DNA of 64,000 nt from Pseudomonas fluorescens (GTDB taxonomy: Bacteria; Pseudomonadota; Gammaproteobacteria; Pseudomonadales; Pseudomonadaceae): contig NZ_LR134318.1 of the NCBI RefSeq assembly GCF_900636825.1, positions 1,211,501 through 1,275,500 of the forward strand, given 5' to 3'. Below the pieces are notes generated by a model, which searched no databases, was not told the origin of the DNA, and saw only the letters and a program-made list of their open reading frames with translations. The position numbers and the translations under genes are program-made. The stretch's first letter is position 1; every line of letters begins with the position of its first letter. Below are positions 56,838 through 64,000 of the stretch, piece after piece.

Positions 56838-56937
56838 GGCGGCTTCCTTGTGGCGAAAATGGATTAACGGACGGTGTCGACGCGAATTTTCAGCGGCTGC
56901 GAGGGTCAGCATTTTTCATGGGTATAGCTCCTCTCAA

Positions 56938-57030
56938 TGTGGGAGCGAGCCTGCTCGCGAAAGCGCTGGTTCAGTCAAAATAAATGTCGACTGACACTCC
57001 GTCTTCGCGAGCAGGCTCGCTCCCACAGGG
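56938..57030. repeat. inverted repeat pair, GTGGGAGCGAGCCTGCTCGCGA family
   Basis: TGTGGGAGCGAGCCTGCTCG and CGAGCAGGCTCGCTCCCACA enclose about 45 bases. A drifted single arm of the same family occurs near 23877. It abuts the plsB stop. Confidence 0.88.
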
Positions 57031-57038
57031 GTAAGGCT

Positions 57039-59540
57039 TCAAACCTCAGGCTGTGGCGTGACCTGATCCGCCGCATCTTCACTGCGATGCAGCGCGACCT
57101 GGCGGATCGACAGGCGAATATCTGCGGGCAATACGCGCTTGGCCGCGCCTTCGGCAAGTTCACCGAGCAGTTCGTGATAACTGAGCTTGCCTGCTTCGTC
57201 GCGGCGCAGCACGTCGAGGTCGAGCAGGGTCTGGATGAAGTGCCGGAACAGGCTTTTGTCGAAAAACTCCGGAGCGTTGAGGCCATGCAGAATCGACAGA
57301 CGCTGAGCCATCACCGTGCACAGGTCTTCGAGCTCTTCGGCGCTGATGCTGTTCTGGCCGCTGTTGAGCAGCAAGGACACGGTCATGTAGAAACGCTGCA
57401 ACGTCTGGGCGATGCTCTTTGACAACAGCGTCAGCAATACGAAATGTCGCGAGCTTGGCGCCGGACGCAGGTAGACGTCTTTCTCGAACCGCAGCAGGCC
57501 TTGTTCCACCAGTGCTTCCAGCCACTGATCGACCACGGCGTCCAATTCGTCCAGGGTCCAGCGAATGAACAATTCCGACTGCAAGTACGGATACAGCGCG
57601 CGGGTGTAGCGCAGGATCTGTTCGCGGCTCATGCGCGAGGCGCTTTGAAAAAAGCTCGCCAGCAACGCCGGCAGGGCGAATATGTGCAAAACATTGTTGC
57701 GGTAGTAGGTCATCAGGACGGCGTTTTGCTCGTCCAGATAGAGAATCTTGCCCAGTGCATCGTTCTGCTCGGACAGCAAGTCCATGTCTTTGACATGCTC
57801 GATCAGTGTGCGGCCGTCGCCTTCCGGCAAGGTGGTGTGTGGCGAGTACGGGACTTTGCGCAGCAGCGCCAGACACAGATCCAGCACCCGCGCCATGGCG
57901 CGATCGTCCAGCGCCAGGCGCGTGGTCGACAGCAATGCCAGCGCCACCAGATTGACCGGGTTGATCGCCGCCGCTTCGTTCAGATGCTGCGCGACTTTTT
58001 CGCCGAGGCGGTTGGTGGTTTCGTTGAGCCATGCCGGTTTGTACTGCGGGCCGAGTTCCTGCTGGCGCCAGTCCGGTTGCTCGGCGTCGAGGAATTCCGC
58101 CAGCTTGATCGGCTCACCGAAGTTCACCGCGACCTGACCGAAGCGCTGTTTGAGTGCGCCGATGACTTTGAAAATATCGAAGATCGACTCTTTCTTCTTG
58201 CTCGCGCCGCGCAGCTCGCCGAGGTAGGTACGGCCTTCCAGCACACGCTCATAACCGATGTACACCGGAACAAACACGATCGGCATGCGCGACGAGCGCA
58301 GGAAGCTGCGCATCGTAATGGCGAGCATCCCGGTTTTCGGTTGCAGCATGCGCCCCGTGCGGGAGCGACCGCCCTCAACGAAATATTCGACCGGAAAACC
58401 CTTGGTAAACAGTGTGTGCAGATATTCATTGAACACCGAGGTGTACAGCGGATTGCCCTTGAATGTGCGACGCATGAAAAACGCGCCGCCACGGCGCAGC
58501 AGGCTGCCGATCACCGGCATGTTCAGGTTGATCCCGGCGGCGATGTGCGGCGGGGTCAGGCCGTTGCGAAACAGCAAGTACGACAGCAGCAAATAGTCGA
58601 TGTGGCTGCGATGGCAAGGCACGTAGATCACTTCGTGACCCTGGGCGACCTTTTGCACCCCTTCGATGTGGTTGACCTTGATCCCGTCGTAAATCTTGTT
58701 CCAGAACCAGCTCAGCACCACTTCGAGAAAGCGGATCGCGGTGTAGGTGTAGTCCGAGGCGATTTCGTTGCCGTAGCGCAAAGCCTGCGCCTTGGCTTTT
58801 TCCGGGGAGATGTTTTCGCGTTCGGCTTCGTCGAGGATCGCCTGCTTGACCAATGGCTGATTGAGCAGGCCTTTGACCAGGTTGCGGCGGTGGGAAATGT
58901 CGGGGCCGATCACCGCTGCCTTGAGGTTGCGGAAGTGCACGCGCAGGATCCGCTGGGCCATGCGCACGGTGCGTTCGTGACCTTTGTTGTGCTCGATCAG
59001 CTCACGCAGCTGAATCGGTGCGGAGAATTGCACGCGAGTCTTGCGACCAAGGACGATGATGCTCAGCAGCCGGCGCAAACGCCCGGTGACCGCCCAGCTG
59101 TCGGCGAACAACAGTTTCCATGGGCTGTTTTCGCTATCCGGCGACTGACCCCAGAACACACTGACCGGAATGATCTGCGCGTCTTCAGCGGCGTTTTGCG
59201 ACAGCGCGCTGACCAAGCGGGTCAAGGTCGGCGGCGCGCCGCGTTTGTCTTGGCGGCCGAGCCAGTCCGGGTCCGGCGTCAGATAGAAAAACGCTGCCGG
59301 CTCGAGCAGAGAACCCACCGACACCGGCAGCACCGGACGCGGCAGACCGGCCTTGGTGCACTCGGTATCGAGCACGGCCAGATCGGTCAGCGAGGGGTTT
59401 TGCAGGACGTAGAACACCGGACGACTGCGGTCGAGGTTGAGGGTGAACGACGACTGATTGATGGTCTCGGAGCGAACCCAGAGATACAGCAGGCGGCGCA
59501 GGGTGCCAAACACAAGACGGCGGAACGGGGAACGGGTCAT
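57039..59540 (-). CDS. plsB: glycerol-3-phosphate 1-O-acyltransferase
   Basis: An 833-residue membrane-bound acyltransferase that makes lysophosphatidate, the first step of phospholipid synthesis. The start is ATG 59540 ([20 protein letters not shown]); an upstream 94-codon extension is rejected for lack of similarity. The four acyltransferase blocks are present: [17 protein letters not shown] (the HX4D catalytic motif), [36 protein letters not shown] and [13 protein letters not shown]. Length fits PlsB (about 800-840). Confidence 0.96.
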   Translation of the reverse strand: MTRSPFRRLVFGTLRRLLYLWVRSETINQSSFTLNLDRSRPVFYVLQNPSLTDLAVLDTECTKAGLPRPVLPVSVGSLLEPAAFFYLTPDPDWLGRQDKRGAPPTLTRLVSALSQNAAEDAQIIPVSVFWGQSPDSENSPWKLLFADSWAVTGRLRRLLSIIVLGRKTRVQFSAPIQLRELIEHNKGHERTVRMAQRILRVHFRNLKAAVIGPDISHRRNLVKGLLNQPLVKQAILDEAERENISPEKAKAQALRYGNEIASDYTYTAIRFLEVVLSWFWNKIYDGIKVNHIEGVQKVAQGHEVIYVPCHRSHIDYLLLSYLLFRNGLTPPHIAAGINLNMPVIGSLLRRGGAFFMRRTFKGNPLYTSVFNEYLHTLFTKGFPVEYFVEGGRSRTGRMLQPKTGMLAITMRSFLRSSRMPIVFVPVYIGYERVLEGRTYLGELRGASKKKESIFDIFKVIGALKQRFGQVAVNFGEPIKLAEFLDAEQPDWRQQELGPQYKPAWLNETTNRLGEKVAQHLNEAAAINPVNLVALALLSTTRLALDDRAMARVLDLCLALLRKVPYSPHTTLPEGDGRTLIEHVKDMDLLSEQNDALGKILYLDEQNAVLMTYYRNNVLHIFALPALLASFFQSASRMSREQILRYTRALYPYLQSELFIRWTLDELDAVVDQWLEALVEQGLLRFEKDVYLRPAPSSRHFVLLTLLSKSIAQTLQRFYMTVSLLLNSGQNSISAEELEDLCTVMAQRLSILHGLNAPEFFDKSLFRHFIQTLLDLDVLRRDEAGKLSYHELLGELAEGAAKRVLPADIRLSIRQVALHRSEDAADQVTPQPEV

Positions 59541-59640
59541 ACGGCTTCTGCGTGAGTGGATTAAACCGAGCAGGCGCTCGGGGCGGACAGTTTGCCGTAT
59601 TGGGCGAAAATCGGCAAAAAAGCGGCGAAGTAATCTCCTG

Positions 59641-59668
59641 TTGAGACTTTTTGCACCTGTCATATACT
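59641..59668 (+). promoter_or_regulatory. sigma-70 promoter of the cold-shock gene
   Basis: TTGAGA (59641-59646), a 16-base spacer, then TATACT (59663-59668). It predicts a leader of about 100 bases, the long 5' region typical of cold-shock genes. Confidence 0.65.
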
Positions 59669-59775
59669 CGGCGATCAGTCGCCGGGGCCCTTTATGGACG
59701 TCGGAGGCAGGCTGACGTTCCTCGAAGGCTTTCCTGCGAAAAGCCTGTTCAATAATAAGAAAGGAGTATGAACAG

Positions 59776-59985
59776 ATGGCAACACGTGAAACCGGCAACG
59801 TTAAGTGGTTCAACGACGCCAAAGGCTACGGTTTTATTCAGCGCGAAGACGGGGTGGACGTGTTCGTGCACTACCGCGCGATTCGCGGCGAAGGGCATCG
59901 CTCGCTGACTGAAGGTCAGCAGGTGGAGTACGCGGTGATTACTGGCGACAAAGGCTTGCAGGCGGAAGATGTTGTAGGCCTGTAA
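59776..59985 (+). CDS. cold-shock domain protein (CspA family)
   Basis: A 69-residue single cold-shock domain that binds single-stranded nucleic acid and melts RNA structure. RNP1 is KGYGFIQ and RNP2 is [23 protein letters not shown] is the N-terminal signature. AAGGAGT precedes the ATG. It is separate from cspD-type proteins by its short length. Monocistronic, with its own promoter. Confidence 0.96.
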   Translation: MATRETGNVKWFNDAKGYGFIQREDGVDVFVHYRAIRGEGHRSLTEGQQVEYAVITGDKGLQAEDVVGL

Positions 59986-59990
59986 CAGCA

Positions 59991-60076
59991 GCTTCAAGTT
60001 TCAAGCTGCAAGCCACAAGCTACAAGCAGTTTCGCTTGAGGCTTGCAGCTTGCAGCTCACAACTTGCAGCTGCTGT
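59991..60076. repeat. inverted repeat of AGCTTGCAGCTT-type elements
   Basis: CAAGCTGCAAGCCACAAGC... on the left and GCTTGCAGCTTGCAGCTCAC... on the right form a low-complexity hairpin between convergent genes. It may act as a terminator. Confidence 0.6.
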
Positions 60077-60453
60077 TAGGCGGTTTTCCAGGTGATCTCT
60101 TCTTCACCGTCGGCGCTGATGCGCATCCAGCGATCCGCTGTTTCTTCACCTTCTTCCTCGACCCACGTGCCCGGCGCGCAACGTACTTCGACGTTCAGCG
60201 CGGCGAATGCGGCGCGGGCGCAGGCGATGTCGTCGTCCCATGGGGTCTGGTCGCTTTCCAGGTACAGGCTGTTCCATTTGCCCACGGCTTTCGGCAGCCA
60301 GGTCACCGGCACGTTGCCGGCCTTGCACTTGTAGGTCTGGCCTTTCTGTACCCAGTCGCTGCACGGGCCCAGCGCTTCGCCGAGCCAGGCCGAAATGGCC
60401 TTGTGGTCAACGTCGGCGTCTTTCAGGTAAATCTCGATATCCGGTTGGCGCAT
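60076..60453 (-). CDS. conserved hypothetical protein (125 residues)
   Basis: A 125-residue soluble acidic protein from ATG 60453 (MRQPDIEIYLKDADVDHKAI). The frame is open far upstream but crosses the rlmA 3' end. Two cysteines (GPCSDW, YKCKAG) and several Trp residues are conserved-looking; GTWVEEEGEETADRWMRISA is near the C-terminus. I recall a hypothetical gene at this place between the cold-shock gene and rlmA in P. aeruginosa. Function unknown. Confidence 0.78.
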   Translation of the reverse strand: MRQPDIEIYLKDADVDHKAISAWLGEALGPCSDWVQKGQTYKCKAGNVPVTWLPKAVGKWNSLYLESDQTPWDDDIACARAAFAALNVEVRCAPGTWVEEEGEETADRWMRISADGEEEITWKTA

Positions 60454-60527
60454 GGATGTCCTCACTGCGGGTCTGAAAAATCCATTCGCGGATTTAGCCG
60501 GCCCCGGGCCTGTGCCCGAGACCAAAG

Positions 60528-61337
60528 TTATTGAAGAACGAAATAATCGTAGCGCATCGACACGGTGGTCACGAACGGCTCGGCCTGATCGATCACCGCC
60601 GCGCGACGCTCGGCACTGGCGCGCCAGCCGTGCGGTGTCATCGCCAACAGGTTGGCGCGATCCTCGGGCTTGTCCAGGGTCAGTTTGAATTCCAGAGTTT
60701 CGCTGTGTGCCAGCGCCATGCCTTCTGGCACCAGGGCCAGATGCTTGTCGTCGGTGTACTCGCGCACTTCGTCGTACAGGCGTTCGCGCAATTCCATCAG
60801 ATGACCGCTGGTGGGCCCGACTTTCATCAGCCCGCCACCAACACTGAGCAGACGCTTGGCTTCTTCCCAATCCAGCGGGCTGAAGACGCTGGCGAGAAAC
60901 TGGCAACTGCCCGACGTCAACGGCACGCGCGCCATGCTGGCGATCAACCAGCTAATCGCCGGATTGCGTTTGCACGCGCGTTTGACCGCTTCGCGGGAAA
61001 TATCCAGCGCGTAGCCATCAGCGTTGGGCAGCGCCTCGGCGATTTGCGCAGTGTAGTAACCCTCGCCGCAGCCGATGTCGACCCAACGATCCGGCGCGTA
61101 ACTCGCGGCCAGCTCGGCCAGACGCTTGGCAACCGGCGCGTAATGCCCGGCATTGAGGAAATCACGGCGCGCCTCGACCATCGCCTGATTGTCGCCAGGG
61201 TCGCGGCTGTTCTTGTGCTGCACCGGCAACAGGTTCAGATAACCCTGGCGCGCACGGTCGAAGCGATGCCCGGCGGGGCAGGCCACGCCGTTGTCCACCG
61301 CATTCAGCGGTTCACTGCAGATCGGACATGCGAGCAT
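60528..61337 (-). CDS. rlmA: 23S rRNA (guanine745-N1)-methyltransferase RlmA
   Basis: A 269-residue rRNA methyltransferase. An N-terminal zinc-binding motif, Cys4-x2-Cys7 ... Cys20-x3-His24 (LACPICSEPL, CPAGHRFD), precedes the SAM domain: WVDIGCGEGYYTAQIAEALP and YALDISREAVKRACKR. It modifies G745 in helix 35 of 23S rRNA. The start codon shares one base with the dapE stop (TGATG), so the two are coupled. Confidence 0.94.
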   Translation of the reverse strand: MLACPICSEPLNAVDNGVACPAGHRFDRARQGYLNLLPVQHKNSRDPGDNQAMVEARRDFLNAGHYAPVAKRLAELAASYAPDRWVDIGCGEGYYTAQIAEALPNADGYALDISREAVKRACKRNPAISWLIASMARVPLTSGSCQFLASVFSPLDWEEAKRLLSVGGGLMKVGPTSGHLMELRERLYDEVREYTDDKHLALVPEGMALAHSETLEFKLTLDKPEDRANLLAMTPHGWRASAERRAAVIDQAEPFVTTVSMRYDYFVLQ

Positions 61338-62488
61338 CAGGCGAGCAACTTGATCAGGGTCTGGTAGTAGATTTCGGTCAGCACATCGAGATCCGCCGCC
61401 AGCACGCGCTCGTTGACCTGGTGAATGGTCGCGTTGACCGGGCCCAGTTCAACTACTTGCGTGCCCATGGTGGCGATGAAGCGGCCATCGGAAGTACCGC
61501 CGCTGGTGGACGCTTTGGTTTCGCGACCGGTGATGTCCTTGATGCTCGACGACACCGCGTCGAGCAGTGCGCCCGGCTCGGTGAGGAACGGCAGGCCGGA
61601 CAGCGCCCAGTCGATGTGCCAGTCCAGATCGTGCTTGTCGAGGATGTCGGCGACGCGCTTTTGCAAGCCTTCGACGGTCGATTCGGTGGAGAAACGGAAG
61701 TTGAATATCGCCACCAGATCGCCCGGAATCACATTGGTCGCGCCAGTGCCGGAATTGACGTTGGAAATCTGAAAACTGGTTGGCGGGAAGAAATCGTTGC
61801 CGTTGTCCCAGTGCTCGGCGGCCAGTTCGGCCAGCGCCGGTGCAGCGAGGTGGATCGGATTCTTCGCCAGATGCGGGTAGGCCACGTGGCCTTGCACGCC
61901 CTTGATCGTGAGCTTGGCACCGAGGGAGCCGCGACGACCATTTTTGACCACGTCGCCGACCAGCGTGGTGCTCGACGGTTCGCCGACGATGCACCAGTCC
62001 AAACGCTCGTTGCGGGCGACCAGACGCTCGACTACCGCTTTGGTGCCGTGGTGCGCCGGGCCTTCTTCGTCACTGGTGATCAGGAAGGCAACCTTGCCTT
62101 TATGGTTGGGGTAATCGGCGACGAAGCGCTCGGCGGCGACGGTCATCGATGCCAGGCTGCCTTTCATGTCTGCCGCGCCACGCCCGCAGAGCATGCCGTG
62201 TTCATCAATCAGCGCGTTGAACGGGTCGATCTGCCAAGCGGTGACCGGACCGGTCGGCACCACATCGGTGTGGCCAGCGAAGCACAGCACCGGGCCGTCG
62301 GTGTTGCCGTGGGTGGCCCAGAAGTTATCGACATCTTCGATGCGCATCGGCTCAAGCGTGAAACCGGCATCGCCCAGGCGCTGCATCATCTGCTTCTGGC
62401 AATCGGCGTCGACCGGCGTCACGGACGGCCGGCGGATCAGGTCGATGGCGAGTTGAAGTGTCGGCGATAGGTCGGCGTGGGCCGTCAT
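61337..62488 (-). CDS. dapE: succinyl-diaminopimelate desuccinylase
   Basis: A 383-residue zinc hydrolase that releases diaminopimelate, for lysine and cell-wall synthesis. It starts at ATG 62488 ([20 protein letters not shown]); the longer frame runs into a repeat. Metal and catalytic residues appear as [12 protein letters not shown] (His, Asp), [12 protein letters not shown] (bridging Asp), [16 protein letters not shown] (Glu-Glu), and [13 protein letters not shown] (substrate-binding). Lengths and motifs match E. coli DapE. Confidence 0.96.
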   Translation of the reverse strand: MTAHADLSPTLQLAIDLIRRPSVTPVDADCQKQMMQRLGDAGFTLEPMRIEDVDNFWATHGNTDGPVLCFAGHTDVVPTGPVTAWQIDPFNALIDEHGMLCGRGAADMKGSLASMTVAAERFVADYPNHKGKVAFLITSDEEGPAHHGTKAVVERLVARNERLDWCIVGEPSSTTLVGDVVKNGRRGSLGAKLTIKGVQGHVAYPHLAKNPIHLAAPALAELAAEHWDNGNDFFPPTSFQISNVNSGTGATNVIPGDLVAIFNFRFSTESTVEGLQKRVADILDKHDLDWHIDWALSGLPFLTEPGALLDAVSSSIKDITGRETKASTSGGTSDGRFIATMGTQVVELGPVNATIHQVNERVLAADLDVLTEIYYQTLIKLLA

Positions 62489-62520
62489 GTAAATAACTCC
62501 GGGGTGCGCACAGTAAGCCT

Positions 62521-62610
62521 GCAAAAGCTGCCGAAGGCTGCGGTCTTTGCTGTTGCTTTTGATTGCGAAAAACAAAATCAAAAGATCGCAGCCTTCGGCA
62601 GCTCCTACAG
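62521..62610. repeat. REP-like inverted pair upstream of dapE
   Basis: AAGCTGCCGAAGGCTGCGGTC with its inverse GATCGCAGCCTTCGGCAGCT, the same family as at 3674. It lies in the gap before the glycosyltransferase gene. Confidence 0.87.
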
Positions 62611-62647
62611 GAAGTGTTGGCGTTGAAAAAGGCGACCATTCTAAAGC

Positions 62648-62676
62648 AAAACGGCGGCCCGAAGGCCGCCGTTTGA
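62648..62676 (-). terminator. terminator of the glycosyltransferase gene
   Basis: AAAACGGCGGCC / GGCCGCCGTTT with a CGAA tetraloop, 17 bases past the minus-strand stop. Confidence 0.8.
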
Positions 62677-62692
62677 CGTTAACCGTTAGCGA

Positions 62693-64000
62693 TCATGCGG
62701 CTGCCGGCTCAGGTGCCGCCACCGGTTTTGGCAGCGACGACAGGAACGCCATGATCAGCGCCGCCAGATATGGCAACGACTGTACCAGCAACATGACCAC
62801 CCAGAACCGCATGTCGTTGCTCGGCATGCCGTTGACCAGAAAGATCCCCAGCGCCGCGCCCCACAACAGCAACATGATGAAAACTTCTTCCCGCGCTTCG
62901 GAAATCGCCACCCAGAAGCCATGGTTGTCAGCGTTTTTCGGCGTGCGGAAGAACGGAATGCTGCTGGTGAAGAAACCGTACAGCACCGCTTTCGCAATGG
63001 TATGCGACAAGGCCAGCCCGGCCAGTGCCGCGCAGAACGCATCCTTCAGGTTGACGCCGACGGCGCGACGATAAAGAAAGATGATCTTGCCGACCTTGAA
63101 CACGAACAGCGCCAGCGGCGGGATCGCGAAAATCAGCAGCGGCGGATCGACCCGTTGCGGCACGATGATCATCGCCGCCGACCACAACAGCGCGCCGACG
63201 GTGAAGAAAATGTTCATGCCGTCCGCGACCCACGGCAGCCAGCCGGCGAGAAAGTGGTAACGCTGACCGCGCGTCAGTTCGCTGTCCTTGCCGCGCAGCA
63301 GGCTGCGGGTGTGGCGCTTGATGATCTGGATCGCGCCATAGGCCCAGCGGAAGCGCTGCTTCTTGAAGTCAATGAACGTATCCGGCATCAGGCCCTTGCC
63401 GTAGCTGTCGTGGTAGTACGCCGCCGACAGACCTTTTTCGAACACGCGCAGACCCAGTTCGGCGTCTTCACAGATGCACCAGTCGGCCCAGCCCAATTCT
63501 TCCAGCACGGAGCGGCGGGTCATGGTCATGGTGCCGTGCTGAATGATCGCGTCACGGTCGTTGCGGGTGACCATGCCTATGTGGAAGAAGCCTTTGTATT
63601 CGGCGTAGCAGAGCTTTTTGAAGGTGCTTTCGTTCTGGTCGCGATAATCCTGTGGCGACTGCACCACAGCGATTTTCGGGTCGGCGAAGTGCGGCACCAT
63701 GTGCTTGAGCCAGTTCGGATGCACGCAGTAATCGGAGTCGATCACGGCGATCACTTCGGCATCCTTGGCGGTATGCGGAATCAGGTAGTTCAGCGCGCCG
63801 CCCTTGAAACCGGCCAGTGGCGAGACGTGGAAGAACTTGAAGCGCGGGCCGAGGGTTGCGCAGTAATCGCGCACCGGTTCCCACACCGCCGGATCCTTGG
63901 TGTTGTTGTCGATGATCAGGACTTCGAAATCCGGATAGTCGAGGTTGGCCAAGGCGTCGAGGGTCTGTTTGACCATCTCCGGCGGCTCGTTGTAGCAGGG
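62693..64000 (-). CDS. family 2 glycosyltransferase, partial (5' end outside window)
   Basis: The C-terminal 435 codons or so of a membrane glycosyltransferase; the start lies beyond 64000. The catalytic GT-A domain shows IAVIDSDY (DxD) and WCICEDAELGLRVFEKG (ED acid), and the QRFRWAYG motif (Q-x-x-RW) marks a processive-type enzyme. Four to five membrane helices follow (FFTVGALLWSAAMIIV, LLIFAIPPLALFVFKVG, FIMLLLWGAALGIFLV and others). It resembles MdoH/cellulose-synthase-like enzymes that make beta-glucans. The product is not predictable without the N-terminus. Confidence 0.85.
   Translation of the reverse strand, partial: PCYNEPPEMVKQTLDALANLDYPDFEVLIIDNNTKDPAVWEPVRDYCATLGPRFKFFHVSPLAGFKGGALNYLIPHTAKDAEVIAVIDSDYCVHPNWLKHMVPHFADPKIAVVQSPQDYRDQNESTFKKLCYAEYKGFFHIGMVTRNDRDAIIQHGTMTMTRRSVLEELGWADWCICEDAELGLRVFEKGLSAAYYHDSYGKGLMPDTFIDFKKQRFRWAYGAIQIIKRHTRSLLRGKDSELTRGQRYHFLAGWLPWVADGMNIFFTVGALLWSAAMIIVPQRVDPPLLIFAIPPLALFVFKVGKIIFLYRRAVGVNLKDAFCAALAGLALSHTIAKAVLYGFFTSSIPFFRTPKNADNHGFWVAISEAREEVFIMLLLWGAALGIFLVNGMPSNDMRFWVVMLLVQSLPYLAALIMAFLSSLPKPVAAPEPAAA

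Noticed and set aside
57444..59555. 703-codon open frame on the plus strand
   Set aside because: Antisense shadow of plsB, whose catalytic motifs are all on the minus strand.
59541..59822. N-terminal extension of plsB
   Set aside because: Overlaps the cold-shock promoter and gene on the other strand and shows no PlsB similarity.

Overview
The window comes from a Pseudomonas of the fluorescens type. The evidence is the gene content and order (recJ, wspABCDEFR, prfB-lysS, ppc, adk, rsmJ, a mexJK-like pump, plsB, dapE), which I recall as largely shared with P. aeruginosa. The coding sequence is GC-rich, and the REP-like palindromes between genes are of a kind common in fluorescens-group genomes. 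It is almost all ordinary core chromosome. I see no rRNA, tRNA, CRISPR array, prophage or insertion sequence.

Layout. 1-5.1 kb: a CoA-transferase, yaeQ, recJ and an old-yellow-enzyme reductase. 5.2-7.5 kb: opgD (periplasmic glucans) and a 61-residue basic ORF. 7.6-13.3 kb: a minus-strand operon matching Escherichia coli ydcSTUV-patD, with a polyamine-type ABC importer and gamma-aminobutyraldehyde dehydrogenase. 13.6-14.3 kb: a YebE-like membrane protein. 14.4-23.6 kb: the accessory part, an orphan type VI secretion island reading hcp, vgrG, DUF4123 adaptor, LysM-headed putative effector on the minus strand. Two near-duplicate SUMF1-fold lipoproteins converge on it, and a decayed second effector copy lies between them. 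24.0-32.5 kb: the complete Wsp surface-sensing operon, ending in the diguanylate cyclase WspR. 32.7-36.2 kb: prfB (with its programmed frameshift), lysS and a TetR regulator. 36.4-41.3 kb: a DUF1704 putative metallopeptidase, a lipoprotein hydrolase, and OmpA/DUF4398 lipoproteins. 41.5-50.3 kb: ppc, adk, tsaB, a DUF72 protein, a PEP-mutase-family protein, an extensin-like protein, a protein with an internal duplication, and rsmJ. 50.4-55.3 kb: a TetR repressor divergent from an RND efflux pair. 56.1-64.0 kb: a DUF4197 protein, plsB, a cold-shock protein, rlmA, dapE, and a glycosyltransferase cut by the window end.

The most interesting region is 14.4-23.6 kb. Effector and lipoprotein genes lie tail to tail in two copies. 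The two lipoproteins are almost identical over about 115 residues and then diverge. The effector remnant leaves homology with the intact effector close to where the intact gene switches to an AT-rich C-terminal segment. This is the pattern expected of a polymorphic toxin/immunity locus that has exchanged its specificity ends. Toxicity and immunity are inferred, not shown. Upstream of hcp there is a sigma-54-like promoter and three copies of one 18-bp palindromic motif, which suggests enhancer-dependent control of the island.

At least four families of palindromic intergenic repeats punctuate the window, including two pairs placed inside the ydc-like operon.
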